A stretch of 64,000 nt of DNA from Pseudomonas sp. BMS12 (GTDB taxonomy: Bacteria; Pseudomonadota; Gammaproteobacteria; Pseudomonadales; Pseudomonadaceae), in assembly GCF_001592875.1 (NCBI RefSeq), contig NZ_LSOF01000005.1:63912-127911 (forward strand). Direction: 5' to 3'. The position numbers were made by a program, and so were the translations under genes. Of this stretch, positions 18,109-27,705 are shown piece by piece (position 1 is the first letter of the stretch; every line of letters begins with the position of its first letter). Under the pieces are notes generated by a model. The model did not search any database. It was not told the origin of the DNA and saw only the letters and a program-made list of their open reading frames with translations.

Positions 18109-18795
18109 TCAGCTCGCTCGAACCAGCAGTACGTCATAGCGATAGTGCGCAGCATAAAAACCTTCCGGCATACGCTGGATCTGCGCTTGCCAGCCGCAAT
18201 CGGCGGCCAATTGCATGAACTCGTCCTGACTGCGCCAGATACCTATTTTGGAGTTGTGTTCTTTGAGCTCGGCAGAGTGATCCAAACCATCGGTATAAAA
18301 CTCTGTATTCCGTTCGATATCCGGCAGGTTACCGATAAACACCCGCTGTACATTTCTAAAATCAGTGTTGAGCGTACTCAGCACCAGACGGGCAGTTTGT
18401 TCGGGAAAATAGGGGAAACTTCCATAGCAAAGCACCTTGGTGAATCGCATCGGATCGCCCTCCGCCACGATGTAGTCACCCACATCGGCCACGTCGAAAC
18501 GGCGCGCTGGAGGCTGTTCGAAGTAACGCTTGGCTACATCGATCAAAACCGGTGAATAGTCCACACCATAAAGCTCGTCGCAACAGTCGAAAAAATAACG
18601 GGAAAGAGCGCCATTACCACAAGCTAGATCAAGCAAACGATCTCCCACCTGGAACTGTAAGGCCTGATGAATGGTGGCGACGATCAGTTGGATCTGCTCC
18701 TCGGATACGGGCTGCCCATTGACCGTTCGCTTTACTTGCCCCCAGAAGTCATCCGAGGCAAGCGTTTTCGGGTATTCCTTGAAATCTGATTCCAC
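18109..18795 (-). CDS. Class I SAM-dependent methyltransferase
   Basis: A 228-residue methyltransferase. Motif I is LLDLACGNGALSRYF (residues 54-68), followed by the acidic ribose-binding region YGVDYSPVLIDVAKRYF. The C-terminal half holds a usual Rossmann continuation (KVLCYGSFPYFPEQTARLVL). No transmembrane or signal segment is seen. Given its place, the most likely substrate is the amino-sugar or its nucleotide form, as with the methylated viosamine of P. syringae flagellin; this is inferred from context. The gene has reduced GC, like its neighbours. Confidence 0.85.
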   Translation of the reverse strand: MESDFKEYPKTLASDDFWGQVKRTVNGQPVSEEQIQLIVATIHQALQFQVGDRLLDLACGNGALSRYFFDCCDELYGVDYSPVLIDVAKRYFEQPPARRFDVADVGDYIVAEGDPMRFTKVLCYGSFPYFPEQTARLVLSTLNTDFRNVQRVFIGNLPDIERNTEFYTDGLDHSAELKEHNSKIGIWRSQDEFMQLAADCGWQAQIQRMPEGFYAAHYRYDVLLVRAS

Positions 18796-18849
18796 GACGA
18801 ATGGCTCCTGCTCGATATCTTTAGATTAGCCCTTGCGGTGCTGGCACAG

Positions 18850-19917
18850 CTACTTGCGAGCTATATACAGAATGCTGGTGTCCTTGAGTCCCAGAGAGGA
18901 AAAAACCTCCTCCCCGAAATAGTCGATGCCCAGTTGCTCCACGCTGAATCCGTTGTCCTCTATGTTGCGCACATAGTCATCGTGCGCATACAGACGCACA
19001 TGATCGTTCTGCCCATACAGACGCCAACGTCCCGCTTCATCGACCACACTAGGGTCCTCCAGTGTTTTTTCTAGGTCGACGATGATCGGTGCCATGAGGA
19101 TTCCACAGCCGCCCGTCCGGGTAATCCTGCAGAGCTCTCGCACGGCTCTTGAGTCATCCGGCACATGTTCCAACACATGGCTGCAGATGAAGAAATCACA
19201 GGACTCATCGGCGAATGGAATGTCCATCAGATCGACCTGAAAGTCGACGCCCTTCATTGCCAGATCAGCTGTCGAATAGTCGAAGAAACGGCTACCTCGT
19301 ATCAGGCGAGACAGCGCCGCCTCGGGGGCAAAGTGAATCATTCTGCTGCCTTTACGCAGACGACCTGCACCGACCTCCTGCTCAAGCCAGTGGACATACA
19401 GACGCTCACGGTCAGATGAGCCGCAGCGGCTACAGGAATAGGTGTCATGGGCAGTCATCTCACCTTTTCCATAGTGCACAAAGCCATGCCGGCGGGCATT
19501 CTCCCGATAGAACTCGGGAATCGGCAGGAACTGCACATCAGGCTGCTTGCAAATCGGGCAGTAGTTGGCCGGCGAAACGACTTTCGGCTGCGGAGTTGGG
19601 TCGACCTTGTCCAAGATGGGGGCAGATGGTGCCACTTGGGACTCAGGACGCTGGGACTGCTGTTCGAGAATATCCAGCAAGTTGTTGGCTATGAGATGCT
19701 CGGCCTCCCCTTGCAGGGCCAAGGCCTTGCGGAACAGCTGCAACGCCTGGTCGAGATGTCCGAGCTTGTAGTTCACCACCGCCAGATTGTTGGCCAACTC
19801 GGCGTGCAGGCCGATCTGTTGCTCCAACTGTTCCAGCAGTGCCAACGCCGTGGCGAAATCACCGTCACCAAAGGCCTGATAGGCCCCGGCTTGCAACGCC
19901 TGCATCTCAGATTTCAT
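18850..19917 (-). CDS. TPR plus zinc-ribbon plus methyltransferase protein
   Basis: A 355-residue protein in three parts. N-terminal TPR-like helices (about 1-85: LEQQIGLHAELANNLAVVNY, KLGHLDQALQLFRKAL) suggest protein binding. A four-Cys zinc-ribbon-like pair (CPIC at 120-123, CSRC at 162-165) follows. The methyltransferase core has FICSHVLEHVPDD and LMAPIIVDLEKTL. Motif I is poorly conserved (MIHFAPEAALSRLI), as in other members with this Cys pattern. I chose the ATG at 19917 because GGGGG lies 5 bases upstream; the ATG at 19959 has no clear ribosome site. It is the first gene of the island, 132 bp after flgL. Confidence 0.8.
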   Translation of the reverse strand: MKSEMQALQAGAYQAFGDGDFATALALLEQLEQQIGLHAELANNLAVVNYKLGHLDQALQLFRKALALQGEAEHLIANNLLDILEQQSQRPESQVAPSAPILDKVDPTPQPKVVSPANYCPICKQPDVQFLPIPEFYRENARRHGFVHYGKGEMTAHDTYSCSRCGSSDRERLYVHWLEQEVGAGRLRKGSRMIHFAPEAALSRLIRGSRFFDYSTADLAMKGVDFQVDLMDIPFADESCDFFICSHVLEHVPDDSRAVRELCRITRTGGCGILMAPIIVDLEKTLEDPSVVDEAGRWRLYGQNDHVRLYAHDDYVRNIEDNGFSVEQLGIDYFGEEVFSSLGLKDTSILYIARK

Positions 19918-20049
19918 CGAACCCCCGAGCTTGCCTGCCTGAAACTGCTGTTCAGGCATAGAAGGATGGTGTCAAAGACTTGGCTACAGAACCGCCTTTA
20001 CGCAGTTCAGCAAGAAGCCGGCCAATCCGCCATCCCACCAGCACGACGG

Positions 20050-21723
20050 TCAACGCAACTGGTTGAACAGATTCAACCCGGCGATCTTCACATAGCTCTG
20101 CTGCGCGGCTTCGAGGATGATGGTCTGAAACGACAAGCGTGACAAAGCCTCGGCGTAGTCAAGCTCGCTCAGATCAGCCTGCACAGCCTTGTTCACCAGG
20201 GTGACGTCCTCGTTATCGATCTCGGTGGTTTCGACCAGGTTAAGGCGCGCGCCGATCTCGGTCTGCACCTCCAGTACCTGGCCTATACCGTTATCGAGGT
20301 TCTTCAGCGCGATGGACACTTCATCACGAATCGCCAGATTTCCGACGGGTGATGTCGGCGAAGACTCCAGCGACTGGCGCAACTGGGAGATGGTGTTGAG
20401 GATACTGCGCTGTTCCTGGAACTGCGGCTTGACGCCAAACTCGTCTCCGGCAGCTGCGGCAGCACTGAGGCTGAAGTCGACACCGAACACGGTGAAGTTG
20501 GAGGGATAGGGCCCCGCCGCTGTGCCCGTGGCGATCGGCGTGCTGCTAGGGCCGACCGGCTGGGCATAAACGTCATAGTCGGTGGCGTTGGTAAAGCGCA
20601 GCACCACGCCTGATGTAGGGAACTGCGAATTGAAGGTGGCCTGGTTGCTGATGGTGCCACCACTGACCACCGCCGTAGAGGCGTTGGTCGAGGAGCGGGT
20701 TACCGCGAACTCAGTTGGAGAGGCCTGCAACGTGAAGCTATGGGTACCGATGCCTGGAGTGCCTGGGGTTGCAGTATCGGCCAGTAGAGTGTCGAGGTCC
20801 TGCTCGTTGTCACCCTCCTGCAGCACCACATCCAGTTGAAAGCGCATGCCACGGAAGTTGATGGTATTGCCGCCATTGGCCAGCGGATCGATCTGCCCAC
20901 CTCCTGGGATCTCGGACGTCACGTCGGCGCCGGCGCCATCGTAGAGGCGGAATTCGTTGCCGCTGACAAACACCAGCGAGTAAGGTTCGCCCGCACGAAA
21001 GTTGCTGTTGAAGGCATCCTGGTCTTCAACCAGGCCCTGAGACATGAACACCCGCTGGTCAGCAGCGGCTACCGGAGGAATGGTAGTAGCCGGCAGCGGC
21101 GGTACCTGCCCGGCGAGCGCCGCATTGTTGACGCCGGCGGTTTCCAGCACGCGGTCGGCGTTGGTCACATCCTCGAACAGCCGCTTGCCATTGTCATTGA
21201 TCGGCACGGTGGTCGAGCCTGCCACCTGCAGGCTGCGCTGCCCCTCATCGCCAAAGTAGGAATAGGTGCCGTCGGGGTTGCGAGTAAAGGGCTCGGTCTT
21301 GCCGAGAAAGCCCGCGAACAGGTACTCACCCCGCGCGTTGCGGCTGTTCATCAGGTTGAGCAACTCACCTTCGCGCTCACCCAGTTCCTTGGCGATGGAC
21401 TTGCGGTCCTCCGCAGAGAGGGCGCCACCGCCGGCCTGCACCGCCAACTCGCGAATGCGCTGCAGCACGGTATTGACCGAGTTCAGGGTGGTCTCTTCCT
21501 GGGTCAGGCTGTTCTTCGCCGCGGTCAGGTTGTCCTTGTATTGCCCAAGCAGGGCCTCCTGCTGGGACAGTTGCAACAGACGCACGGACGCCACCGGATC
21601 ATCAGCAGGCGTGAGGATGCGCTTGCCACTGCTGATCTGCTCCTGGGTGCGGATCACGTTGGAGTAGTTGCGACCGATGCCATTCACGCCGTTGTTGAAC
21701 GCCTGGATGGAGGAGATACGCAT
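20050..21723 (-). CDS. flgL: Hook-filament junction protein FlgL (HAP3)
   Basis: FlgL (557 residues from the ATG at 21723; another ATG lies two codons earlier) joins the filament to the FlgK ring at the hook tip. Conserved flagellin-like ends: MRISSIQAFNNGVNGIGRNY, EQISSGKRILTPADDPVASV at the start; NLVETTEIDNEDVTLVNKAV, DLSELDYAEALSRLSFQTII at the end. It is clearly longer than E. coli FlgL (317) because of a large central variable domain with Thr/Gly/Ala-rich repeats such as ATPGTPGIGTHSF. It is the last gene of the flgF-to-flgL run. Confidence 0.95.
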   Translation of the reverse strand: MRISSIQAFNNGVNGIGRNYSNVIRTQEQISSGKRILTPADDPVASVRLLQLSQQEALLGQYKDNLTAAKNSLTQEETTLNSVNTVLQRIRELAVQAGGGALSAEDRKSIAKELGEREGELLNLMNSRNARGEYLFAGFLGKTEPFTRNPDGTYSYFGDEGQRSLQVAGSTTVPINDNGKRLFEDVTNADRVLETAGVNNAALAGQVPPLPATTIPPVAAADQRVFMSQGLVEDQDAFNSNFRAGEPYSLVFVSGNEFRLYDGAGADVTSEIPGGGQIDPLANGGNTINFRGMRFQLDVVLQEGDNEQDLDTLLADTATPGTPGIGTHSFTLQASPTEFAVTRSSTNASTAVVSGGTISNQATFNSQFPTSGVVLRFTNATDYDVYAQPVGPSSTPIATGTAAGPYPSNFTVFGVDFSLSAAAAAGDEFGVKPQFQEQRSILNTISQLRQSLESSPTSPVGNLAIRDEVSIALKNLDNGIGQVLEVQTEIGARLNLVETTEIDNEDVTLVNKAVQADLSELDYAEALSRLSFQTIILEAAQQSYVKIAGLNLFNQLR

Positions 21724-21743
21724 GACCATGTTGGCTGTCCGGC

Positions 21744-23807
21744 TTAGAAGGTGTTGATAAGGGTATCGAACAACGAACGGGCGACTTGAATGATCTGTGC
21801 CGACGCCTGGTAGTACTGTTCGAATTGAATGAGCTTGGCCGCCTCCTCATCGAGGTTCACCGCCGAGATCGAATCGCGGTTGTCGGTCGCTTGCTTGAGG
21901 ATGGCGCCAGTGGCCTCACTATCGACCCGCGCCTGGCTGGTCAAGGTGCCGACCCGCTCCACCAGGTCGCCGTAGGAGTCAGTGAAACTCGCGCCGGTGG
22001 TGTTGGGGAAGTTCGGGTCGATACCGATCGTCGCCTTGTTCTGCAGTTCAGCCAGCTTCAGGGCATTGCGGTTGTCCGACACGCCATTGGTGTTGAAGGC
22101 GATGGTGAAGTTGTCGCCCGTGGTCGGACGGCCACTGATGGTGAACTCGAAGGTGAAATCATTCGGAGGCGTACCGGCCGTGATCTGCTGAGTGTTGTTC
22201 TGCCCCGGCACTATGGTGTTGCTGCTCAGCACCGCGCCCGAGGTATCGACCACGTCGTAATCAGTGGCAGACGTAAACACGATACGCATTGGCGGCGCAG
22301 TGCGCAGACTGTTTTCCATGGCGGCTTGAGCCACGGGATCATAGATATCGATCTGGGTGATCATGCTCGGCTGAGTAATCACGCCAGTACCGATATTGCC
22401 TGGACTGGTCTCGCTCTTGAGCGGCGAGGCGAAGGCCAGCTCCTCGGCGTTCTTCAGGTCGGCGCGAATATCACTGCCAGCGGTACGGGTCGGCATGATG
22501 CGGAAACGATCACCGGCGGCAAAGGTGCCGGAGGCGACATTCATCGAGAATCCGTCGAACACCAGCGGCGTGCCGCTGGTGATGTCGTAGGGCGACGGTG
22601 CGGCTACCAGCGGGGTGTCAGGATCGCCATCGTCGTCATACAGCGCCGACACCGTCTGCCCATCGGAAACCCGACGCACGGTGTACTCGGTAGCACTGGT
22701 GAACTCAACCTCGTAGTCACTGGTGGTCAGCGCCGTAGTGTTCTCGATCAACACGTTGAGATTGGCCAAAGGGTCGCTGTTGCCAACCCGGGCCAGGCTA
22801 CGCTGGCCGATCAGCAGCGGATCGTTGATATCGCGAAACAGCGGCTTGCCGAAGTTGCCCTTGAGGTCCAGACCCTGACCCAGCTGGGAGTTGATCTGGT
22901 CGGAGATGGACAGCGCCAGGCGCCCCACGGCATTGAGGGACTCGTCCAGCACATCTTCGCGATAGCGGATCAACCCGCCCATTTCGCCGCCGGTGATCAA
23001 CGAGGTGATGCCCTGGCGCGAGTTGCCGCTGACAAACTGCACTTCGGCGCGCAGAGGATCGGCGGTGCCGGGCACCACCTCCAGGCGCGAGGCCGTGGCG
23101 CCCACCACCAGCGGTTGGCCGGAGCCGATGAACAGGTTGTAGGTGTTGTCGTCCTGCGCCACCACGGTCACGCCGATGAATTCGGAGAGCTGGCGTACTG
23201 CTTCCTCGCGGGCATCCAGCAGGTCATTCGGCTGCTGACCATTGGCGCCGGCGATGGCAATGGCGTTGTTGTAACCGGCAATCGAGGTCGCCAGTTGGTT
23301 GACCTGGTCAGTCACCGCCTCCAGCTGTTTGTTGATGAAGGAGTTCTGTTCGTACAAGCGGTCATAGATGGTGTTGAAGCGCTTGGCCAGCCCCTCAGAC
23401 TCGGACAGCACCAGTTGCCGCGCCGGGATATTGGCCGGGTCTTCGGCGGCTGTCTGCAGGGCCGCGAACACCTTCTGCAGGCCCGGAGTGACCCCTGTGG
23501 TATCACCAGCCAGCAGCGAATCAAGCTGGCCGATCTGGCTGAGGTAGGCCGACACGTCGCTGTTCAGTGCGGTGCTGCTGCGCACCTGGGTGGTGAGGAA
23601 CTCGTTGTAGATGCGCCGTACGTCGACCAGGGTGGTTCCCGAACCGATATAACCCGCCCCACTGAACTGCGGGATACGCGTGGCCTGCACCGTGTCCTGC
23701 CGGCTGTAGCCCGGTGTATTGACGTTGGTGATGTTGTGGCCGGTAACCGCCAGCGACGTCTTGTTCGCTGCCAGGCCCGACAGGCCAATACTCAGAAGGT
23801 CAGCCAT
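21744..23807 (-). CDS. flgK: Hook-associated protein FlgK (HAP1)
   Basis: FlgK (687 residues) forms the first junction ring on the hook. The start reads ADLLSIGLSGLAANKTSLAV, then TGHNITNVNTPGYSRQ, the classic rod/hook/HAP N-terminal motif. The C-terminus has VNLDEEAAKLIQFEQYYQAS and AQIIQVARSLFDTLINTF, the matching coiled region. Its length is like that of P. aeruginosa FlgK. It lies 10 bp from flgJ and 20 bp from flgL, so the three are co-transcribed. Confidence 0.97.
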   Translation of the reverse strand: MADLLSIGLSGLAANKTSLAVTGHNITNVNTPGYSRQDTVQATRIPQFSGAGYIGSGTTLVDVRRIYNEFLTTQVRSSTALNSDVSAYLSQIGQLDSLLAGDTTGVTPGLQKVFAALQTAAEDPANIPARQLVLSESEGLAKRFNTIYDRLYEQNSFINKQLEAVTDQVNQLATSIAGYNNAIAIAGANGQQPNDLLDAREEAVRQLSEFIGVTVVAQDDNTYNLFIGSGQPLVVGATASRLEVVPGTADPLRAEVQFVSGNSRQGITSLITGGEMGGLIRYREDVLDESLNAVGRLALSISDQINSQLGQGLDLKGNFGKPLFRDINDPLLIGQRSLARVGNSDPLANLNVLIENTTALTTSDYEVEFTSATEYTVRRVSDGQTVSALYDDDGDPDTPLVAAPSPYDITSGTPLVFDGFSMNVASGTFAAGDRFRIMPTRTAGSDIRADLKNAEELAFASPLKSETSPGNIGTGVITQPSMITQIDIYDPVAQAAMENSLRTAPPMRIVFTSATDYDVVDTSGAVLSSNTIVPGQNNTQQITAGTPPNDFTFEFTISGRPTTGDNFTIAFNTNGVSDNRNALKLAELQNKATIGIDPNFPNTTGASFTDSYGDLVERVGTLTSQARVDSEATGAILKQATDNRDSISAVNLDEEAAKLIQFEQYYQASAQIIQVARSLFDTLINTF

Positions 23808-23817
23808 GATTCAGCTC

Positions 23818-24975
23818 TCAGGTCCTTGTGGTCGGGCTATCGACCGCGGCGATGGCCTGATAGGTCTGCATCTTGCGGGCGATCTGACCGATCTTGCGGG
23901 CATAGTTGGGATCGCTGGCATAGCCGGCCTGTTGCAGCTCACGCACGAAGCGCTCCGGATTCTCGACCGAGGCCAGTGCCTCCTGGTAACGGCCGTTGCC
24001 CTGCAGGAAGTTCACGTAGTCGTTGAAGCTCTGCTGATAGGAGTCATAGGTACGGAATGCCGCCGCCTCCTTGACTGCCTTGCCACCCTTGTACTCGGTA
24101 GTCAGCACTCGGGCGGACTCCCCATCCCAGCCACGATGGGCCTTGATGCCGAACAGATTGTGGCTGCTGGAACCATCGGACTGACGGATGATCGACTTGC
24201 CCCAGCCGGTTTCCAGCGCGGCCTGAGCCACCAGATAGCGGGCATCGACACCGATCTTCTGCGCGGCTTCCTCCGCCATCGGCAACATGGTCTCGATGAA
24301 CTCGGCGGCCGAAGCGAATGCCGACTTGCCCTTGGCCAGCGGTGGCTGGGCGATACGCCGGCCAGTGCCGACCTCGTTCTCGGTGTCGGCCATAGACTTG
24401 CCGGTCTGTGGCGCACTGGCCACCTTGGCCGTGGCCGGCACCCAGTCGGCCGCCGCCAATGGCTGGCCTTCAGCGGCAGCAGGGACGATGCCGGCGAGCA
24501 GGCGGTCGGTCAGCTTGCTCGGCAGAGCCAGGCGACGCTGGTTGAGCAGCGCCGAATCGTCACGCACCGCCACAGCGCCCTCACCCGCCGCCTTGAAGGC
24601 GCCAGCCCTGGCAGGCGCCTCGACCTGGGCAAACGGATTGACCCGCTTCGGCCCGCTCTTCATCTGGCTGAGCTGGCGCTCCAGCACCGAGGCCAGGCCG
24701 ATACCGCCATTGTTCTTCGACAGGGTCACGGCCAGCTGCTGGTCGTGCATGTCCTGGTAGGTCTTGCTCTCGTTACTGTTCATGAAGTTGCCTTCGCCGA
24801 ACACTTCGTTCGCCTTGCGCATGGCCTTCATCATTTCGTTGAGAAACAGCGACTCGAACTCCTGAGCCACCTTCTTGATGTTACCTTCGCTGTCGCCGCC
24901 GACCTTGAACTGGTTGAGGCGGTTCAGGTCGGTATAGGCGCCGCTGTCGAGGCCGGCTGCGAGTCTGGAATCCAT
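23818..24975 (-). CDS. flgJ: FlgJ, rod-capping protein with peptidoglycan hydrolase domain
   Basis: FlgJ (385 residues) helps rod assembly and opens the peptidoglycan. The N-terminal domain carries KVAQEFESLFLNEMMKAMRK and LAVTLSKNNGGIGLASVLE, the rod-cap signature. The C-terminal domain is a glucosaminidase-type muramidase: YLVAQAALETGWGKSII contains the catalytic Glu, followed by NLFGIKAHRGWDG and FRTYDSYQQSFNDYVNFL. A low-complexity linker (about 125-215) joins them. The dual-domain form is typical of gamma- and beta-proteobacteria. Confidence 0.96.
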   Translation of the reverse strand: MDSRLAAGLDSGAYTDLNRLNQFKVGGDSEGNIKKVAQEFESLFLNEMMKAMRKANEVFGEGNFMNSNESKTYQDMHDQQLAVTLSKNNGGIGLASVLERQLSQMKSGPKRVNPFAQVEAPARAGAFKAAGEGAVAVRDDSALLNQRRLALPSKLTDRLLAGIVPAAAEGQPLAAADWVPATAKVASAPQTGKSMADTENEVGTGRRIAQPPLAKGKSAFASAAEFIETMLPMAEEAAQKIGVDARYLVAQAALETGWGKSIIRQSDGSSSHNLFGIKAHRGWDGESARVLTTEYKGGKAVKEAAAFRTYDSYQQSFNDYVNFLQGNGRYQEALASVENPERFVRELQQAGYASDPNYARKIGQIARKMQTYQAIAAVDSPTTRT

Positions 24976-24986
24976 GGTCGCCTCCG

Positions 24987-26087
24987 TCAGATCACGATCA
25001 GGTCGGCCTGCAAGGCGCCGGCTTGTTTCAGCGCCTCGAGGATGGCCATCAGGTCAGAAGGTGCGGCGCCCACCTGGTTAACCGCACGCACGATTTCGTC
25101 CAGGGTGGTGCCCGGGCCGAACTTGAACATCGGCTTGGCCTCCTGCTCGGCATCCACCCGCGAGCGCGGCACCACCGCGGTCTGGCCGCCGGATAGGGCT
25201 TCCGGCTGGCTGACGATGGGGTCCTCGGTGATGGTTACCGTGAGGCTGCCGTGGGTCACCGCCGCCGGCTGCACGCGCACGTTCTGGCCGATGACGATGG
25301 TGCCGGTGCGCGAGTTGATGATGACCTTGGCCGCGGCCTGACCGGCCTCGATCTGGATATTCTCCAGCACCGCCAGATAGTCGACGCGCTGGTTCGGATC
25401 GAGCGGTGCACTGACACGGATCGAGCCACCATCGATGGCCTGCGCCACGCCTGGGCCAAGCATGCCGTTGATCTGGTCGACTATGTTCTTCGCCGTGGTG
25501 AAGTCCGGACGATTGAGGTTGAGCGTCAGGCTGTTGCCCTGGTCGAAGCCGCTCGGCACCGGACGCTCGACCGTGGCGCCGGCAGGAATCCGCCCCGCCG
25601 ACGGCACATTGACGGTAATGCGCGAACCGTCGCTGCCACTGGCATCGAAACCGCCCACTACCAGGTTGCCCTGGGCAATGGCGTAGACGTTGCCGTCGAT
25701 CCCCTTGAGCGGAGTCATCAGCAGGCTGCCACCGCGCAGGCTCTTGGCGTTGCCGATGGAGGAAATGGTCACGTCGACCACCTGCCCCGGCTTGGCGAAA
25801 GGTGGTAGTTCGGCATGAATGGACACCGCCGCAACGTTCTTCAGCTGCACGTTACCGGAGTTGGCTGGCACCTTGATGCCGAACTGCGCCAGCATGTTGT
25901 TGAAGGTCTGCAGGGTGAACGGCGTCTGCGTGGTCTGGTCACCGGTACCGTTGAGGCCGACGACCAGGCCATAGCCGATCAGCTGGTTGGAGCGCACGCC
26001 CTGGATGCTGGCCAGATCCTTGATCCGCTCAGCTTGCACGACAGCGCTGACGAGCAGCAGGCAGAGCATGGAAATCAGTCGTTTCAT
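24987..26087 (-). CDS. flgI: Flagellar P-ring protein FlgI
   Basis: FlgI (366 residues) forms the periplasmic P ring around the rod in the peptidoglycan layer. A cleavable signal peptide is visible ([20 protein letters not shown]). Family landmarks include [50 protein letters not shown] and [20 protein letters not shown]. It lies between flgH and flgJ with short gaps. Length and order are those of the family. Confidence 0.98.
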   Translation of the reverse strand: MKRLISMLCLLLVSAVVQAERIKDLASIQGVRSNQLIGYGLVVGLNGTGDQTTQTPFTLQTFNNMLAQFGIKVPANSGNVQLKNVAAVSIHAELPPFAKPGQVVDVTISSIGNAKSLRGGSLLMTPLKGIDGNVYAIAQGNLVVGGFDASGSDGSRITVNVPSAGRIPAGATVERPVPSGFDQGNSLTLNLNRPDFTTAKNIVDQINGMLGPGVAQAIDGGSIRVSAPLDPNQRVDYLAVLENIQIEAGQAAAKVIINSRTGTIVIGQNVRVQPAAVTHGSLTVTITEDPIVSQPEALSGGQTAVVPRSRVDAEQEAKPMFKFGPGTTLDEIVRAVNQVGAAPSDLMAILEALKQAGALQADLIVI

Positions 26088-26101
26088 GATCGGCTACCTG
26101 C

Positions 26102-26815
26102 TCAGAACGGGAACAGCGGGCTGAGGAAGAAGCGATCAAACCAGCCCGGCTGACTGGCATCGGCGAAGGCACCGGTACCCGAATAGGTGATGCGGGCATT
26201 GGCGATACGGGTCGAGGCCACCGTGTTGTCGGTGGCGATATCGTCAGCGCGAACCAAACCGGCAATACGTACCAGCTCATTGCCAGTGTTGAGCGTCATC
26301 CACTTCTCGCCACGCACGGCAAGAATGCCGTTGGGCAATACCTCAGCCACGGTCACGGTAATCGAGCCACTCAGACTGTTGCTCTGATTCGCAGAGCTGT
26401 CGCCCTTGGTCGAGCGAGTGCCGCTGTAGCCGACATCCAGGCTGAGGTCATCTGTCTGCAGCGGATTGAGGCTGCCGTTGGGGTTGTTCAGCGACACGCC
26501 GCCACCAAACAGTGAAGTCAGGCCCAGATTGGCCGTACTGTCCTTGGCCATATCCGAACCAGCCGATTTGCTGGCCTGGGTGCGTTCGCTGAGCGTGATG
26601 GTGATGATGTCACCCACCCGGTAGGCCTTGCGGTCGTCGTACAGATTGGTTTCGAAGCCAGCCTGATAGATCGCGCCGTTATTTTGCGCAGCCGGCAGCG
26701 GAGTGCGCGGCAGGACCGGGGCGTAATAGGGATCGTCCGGCTTCGGCGGGGGCGTGACGCAGCCGCTCAGGACCACGCTCCCCAGCAGGGGAAGAATCAT
26801 CATCAGCCGGTTCAT
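26102..26815 (-). CDS. flgH: Flagellar L-ring lipoprotein FlgH
   Basis: FlgH (237 residues) forms the outer-membrane L ring. The N-terminus has a lipoprotein signal with lipobox LSGC ([19 protein letters not shown]). The body has [40 protein letters not shown] and [20 protein letters not shown], conserved in the family. I used the ATG at 26815, which has GAGG eight bases upstream, over a GTG two codons earlier. It follows flgG in the flgF operon. Confidence 0.97.
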   Translation of the reverse strand: MNRLMMILPLLGSVVLSGCVTPPPKPDDPYYAPVLPRTPLPAAQNNGAIYQAGFETNLYDDRKAYRVGDIITITLSERTQASKSAGSDMAKDSTANLGLTSLFGGGVSLNNPNGSLNPLQTDDLSLDVGYSGTRSTKGDSSANQSNSLSGSITVTVAEVLPNGILAVRGEKWMTLNTGNELVRIAGLVRADDIATDNTVASTRIANARITYSGTGAFADASQPGWFDRFFLSPLFPF

Positions 26816-26873
26816 AACCACTACCTCACGGCGTTCTTGTTGCTATTGGCCAGCGCCTGGGGCGCCCGCGAAA

Positions 26874-27659
26874 TTAAAGGTTCTGCGTAATGAACGAGAG
26901 CATCTGGTCCGAGGTGGAGATCACCTTGGAGTTCATCTCGTACGCACGCTGGGTAGTGATCATGTTGACCAGTTCTTCCACCACGCTGACGTTGGAGTTT
27001 TCCAGGGTGTTCTGCAGTACGGTGCCGAGTCCGGTCAGGCCCGGAGTGCCAACCTGCGGCGCACCACTGGACGCGGTCTCGAGGAACAGGTTGTTACCAA
27101 TGGCCTGCAGACCGGCCGGGTTGACGAAGTCGGCGGTCTGGATGTTACCGATCACCTGCGCGGCCGGGTTGCCAGCGGTGGTTACCGAGACGGTACCGTC
27201 CTCGCCGACGGTGAAGGTCTGCACCTCGGCCGGAAGAACGATGGCTGGCTCCAGCGCGAAGCCCTGGGAAGTGACGATCTGGCCATCGGAGTCGAGATGG
27301 AAGCTACCGTCGCGGCTATAGCCGATGGTGCCGTCTGGCAGCAGGACCTGGAAGAAACCGCGGCCGTTGACGGCCATGTCCAGCGGCTGTTCTGTGGTTT
27401 GCAGGCTGCCGGCGGTAAAGATCTTCTGGGTGCCGACCACCCGTACACCGGTACCCAGCTGCAAACCAGTGGGCAACTCGCTGTCCTGGCTGGACTGGCC
27501 ACCGGGCTGGCGACGGATCTGGTACAGCAGATCTTCGAACTCGGCACGATCGCGTTTGAAGCCGGTGGTCGAGACGTTGGCCAGGTTGTTGGAAATGGTG
27601 GTCAGGTTCATGTCCTGAGCGGACAGGCCAGTCTTGGCGACCCACAGAGCCGGAAGCAT
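26874..27659 (-). CDS. flgG: Flagellar distal rod protein FlgG
   Basis: FlgG (261 residues) builds the distal rod. The N-terminal motif is ALWVAKTGLSAQDMNLTTIS, NNLANVSTTGFKRDRAEFED, and the C-terminal helix is SNVSVVEELVNMITTQRAYE with MNSKVISTSDQML. The central domain (NGRGFFQVLLPDGTIGYSRD) is the D1 fold of rod and hook proteins. Exact family length and position next to flgF support the call. Confidence 0.98.
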   Translation of the reverse strand: MLPALWVAKTGLSAQDMNLTTISNNLANVSTTGFKRDRAEFEDLLYQIRRQPGGQSSQDSELPTGLQLGTGVRVVGTQKIFTAGSLQTTEQPLDMAVNGRGFFQVLLPDGTIGYSRDGSFHLDSDGQIVTSQGFALEPAIVLPAEVQTFTVGEDGTVSVTTAGNPAAQVIGNIQTADFVNPAGLQAIGNNLFLETASSGAPQVGTPGLTGLGTVLQNTLENSNVSVVEELVNMITTQRAYEMNSKVISTSDQMLSFITQNL

Positions 27660-27705
27660 ATTCTTTCTCCTCGAGCGCCAGTTTCATGGCGCTTCGCGTT
27701 GGTGA

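Noticed and set aside
21786..24026. A 746-codon plus-strand open frame opposite flgK and flgJ
   Set aside because: It is antisense to two conserved flagellar genes and crosses the gap between them; no motif or ribosome site supports it.
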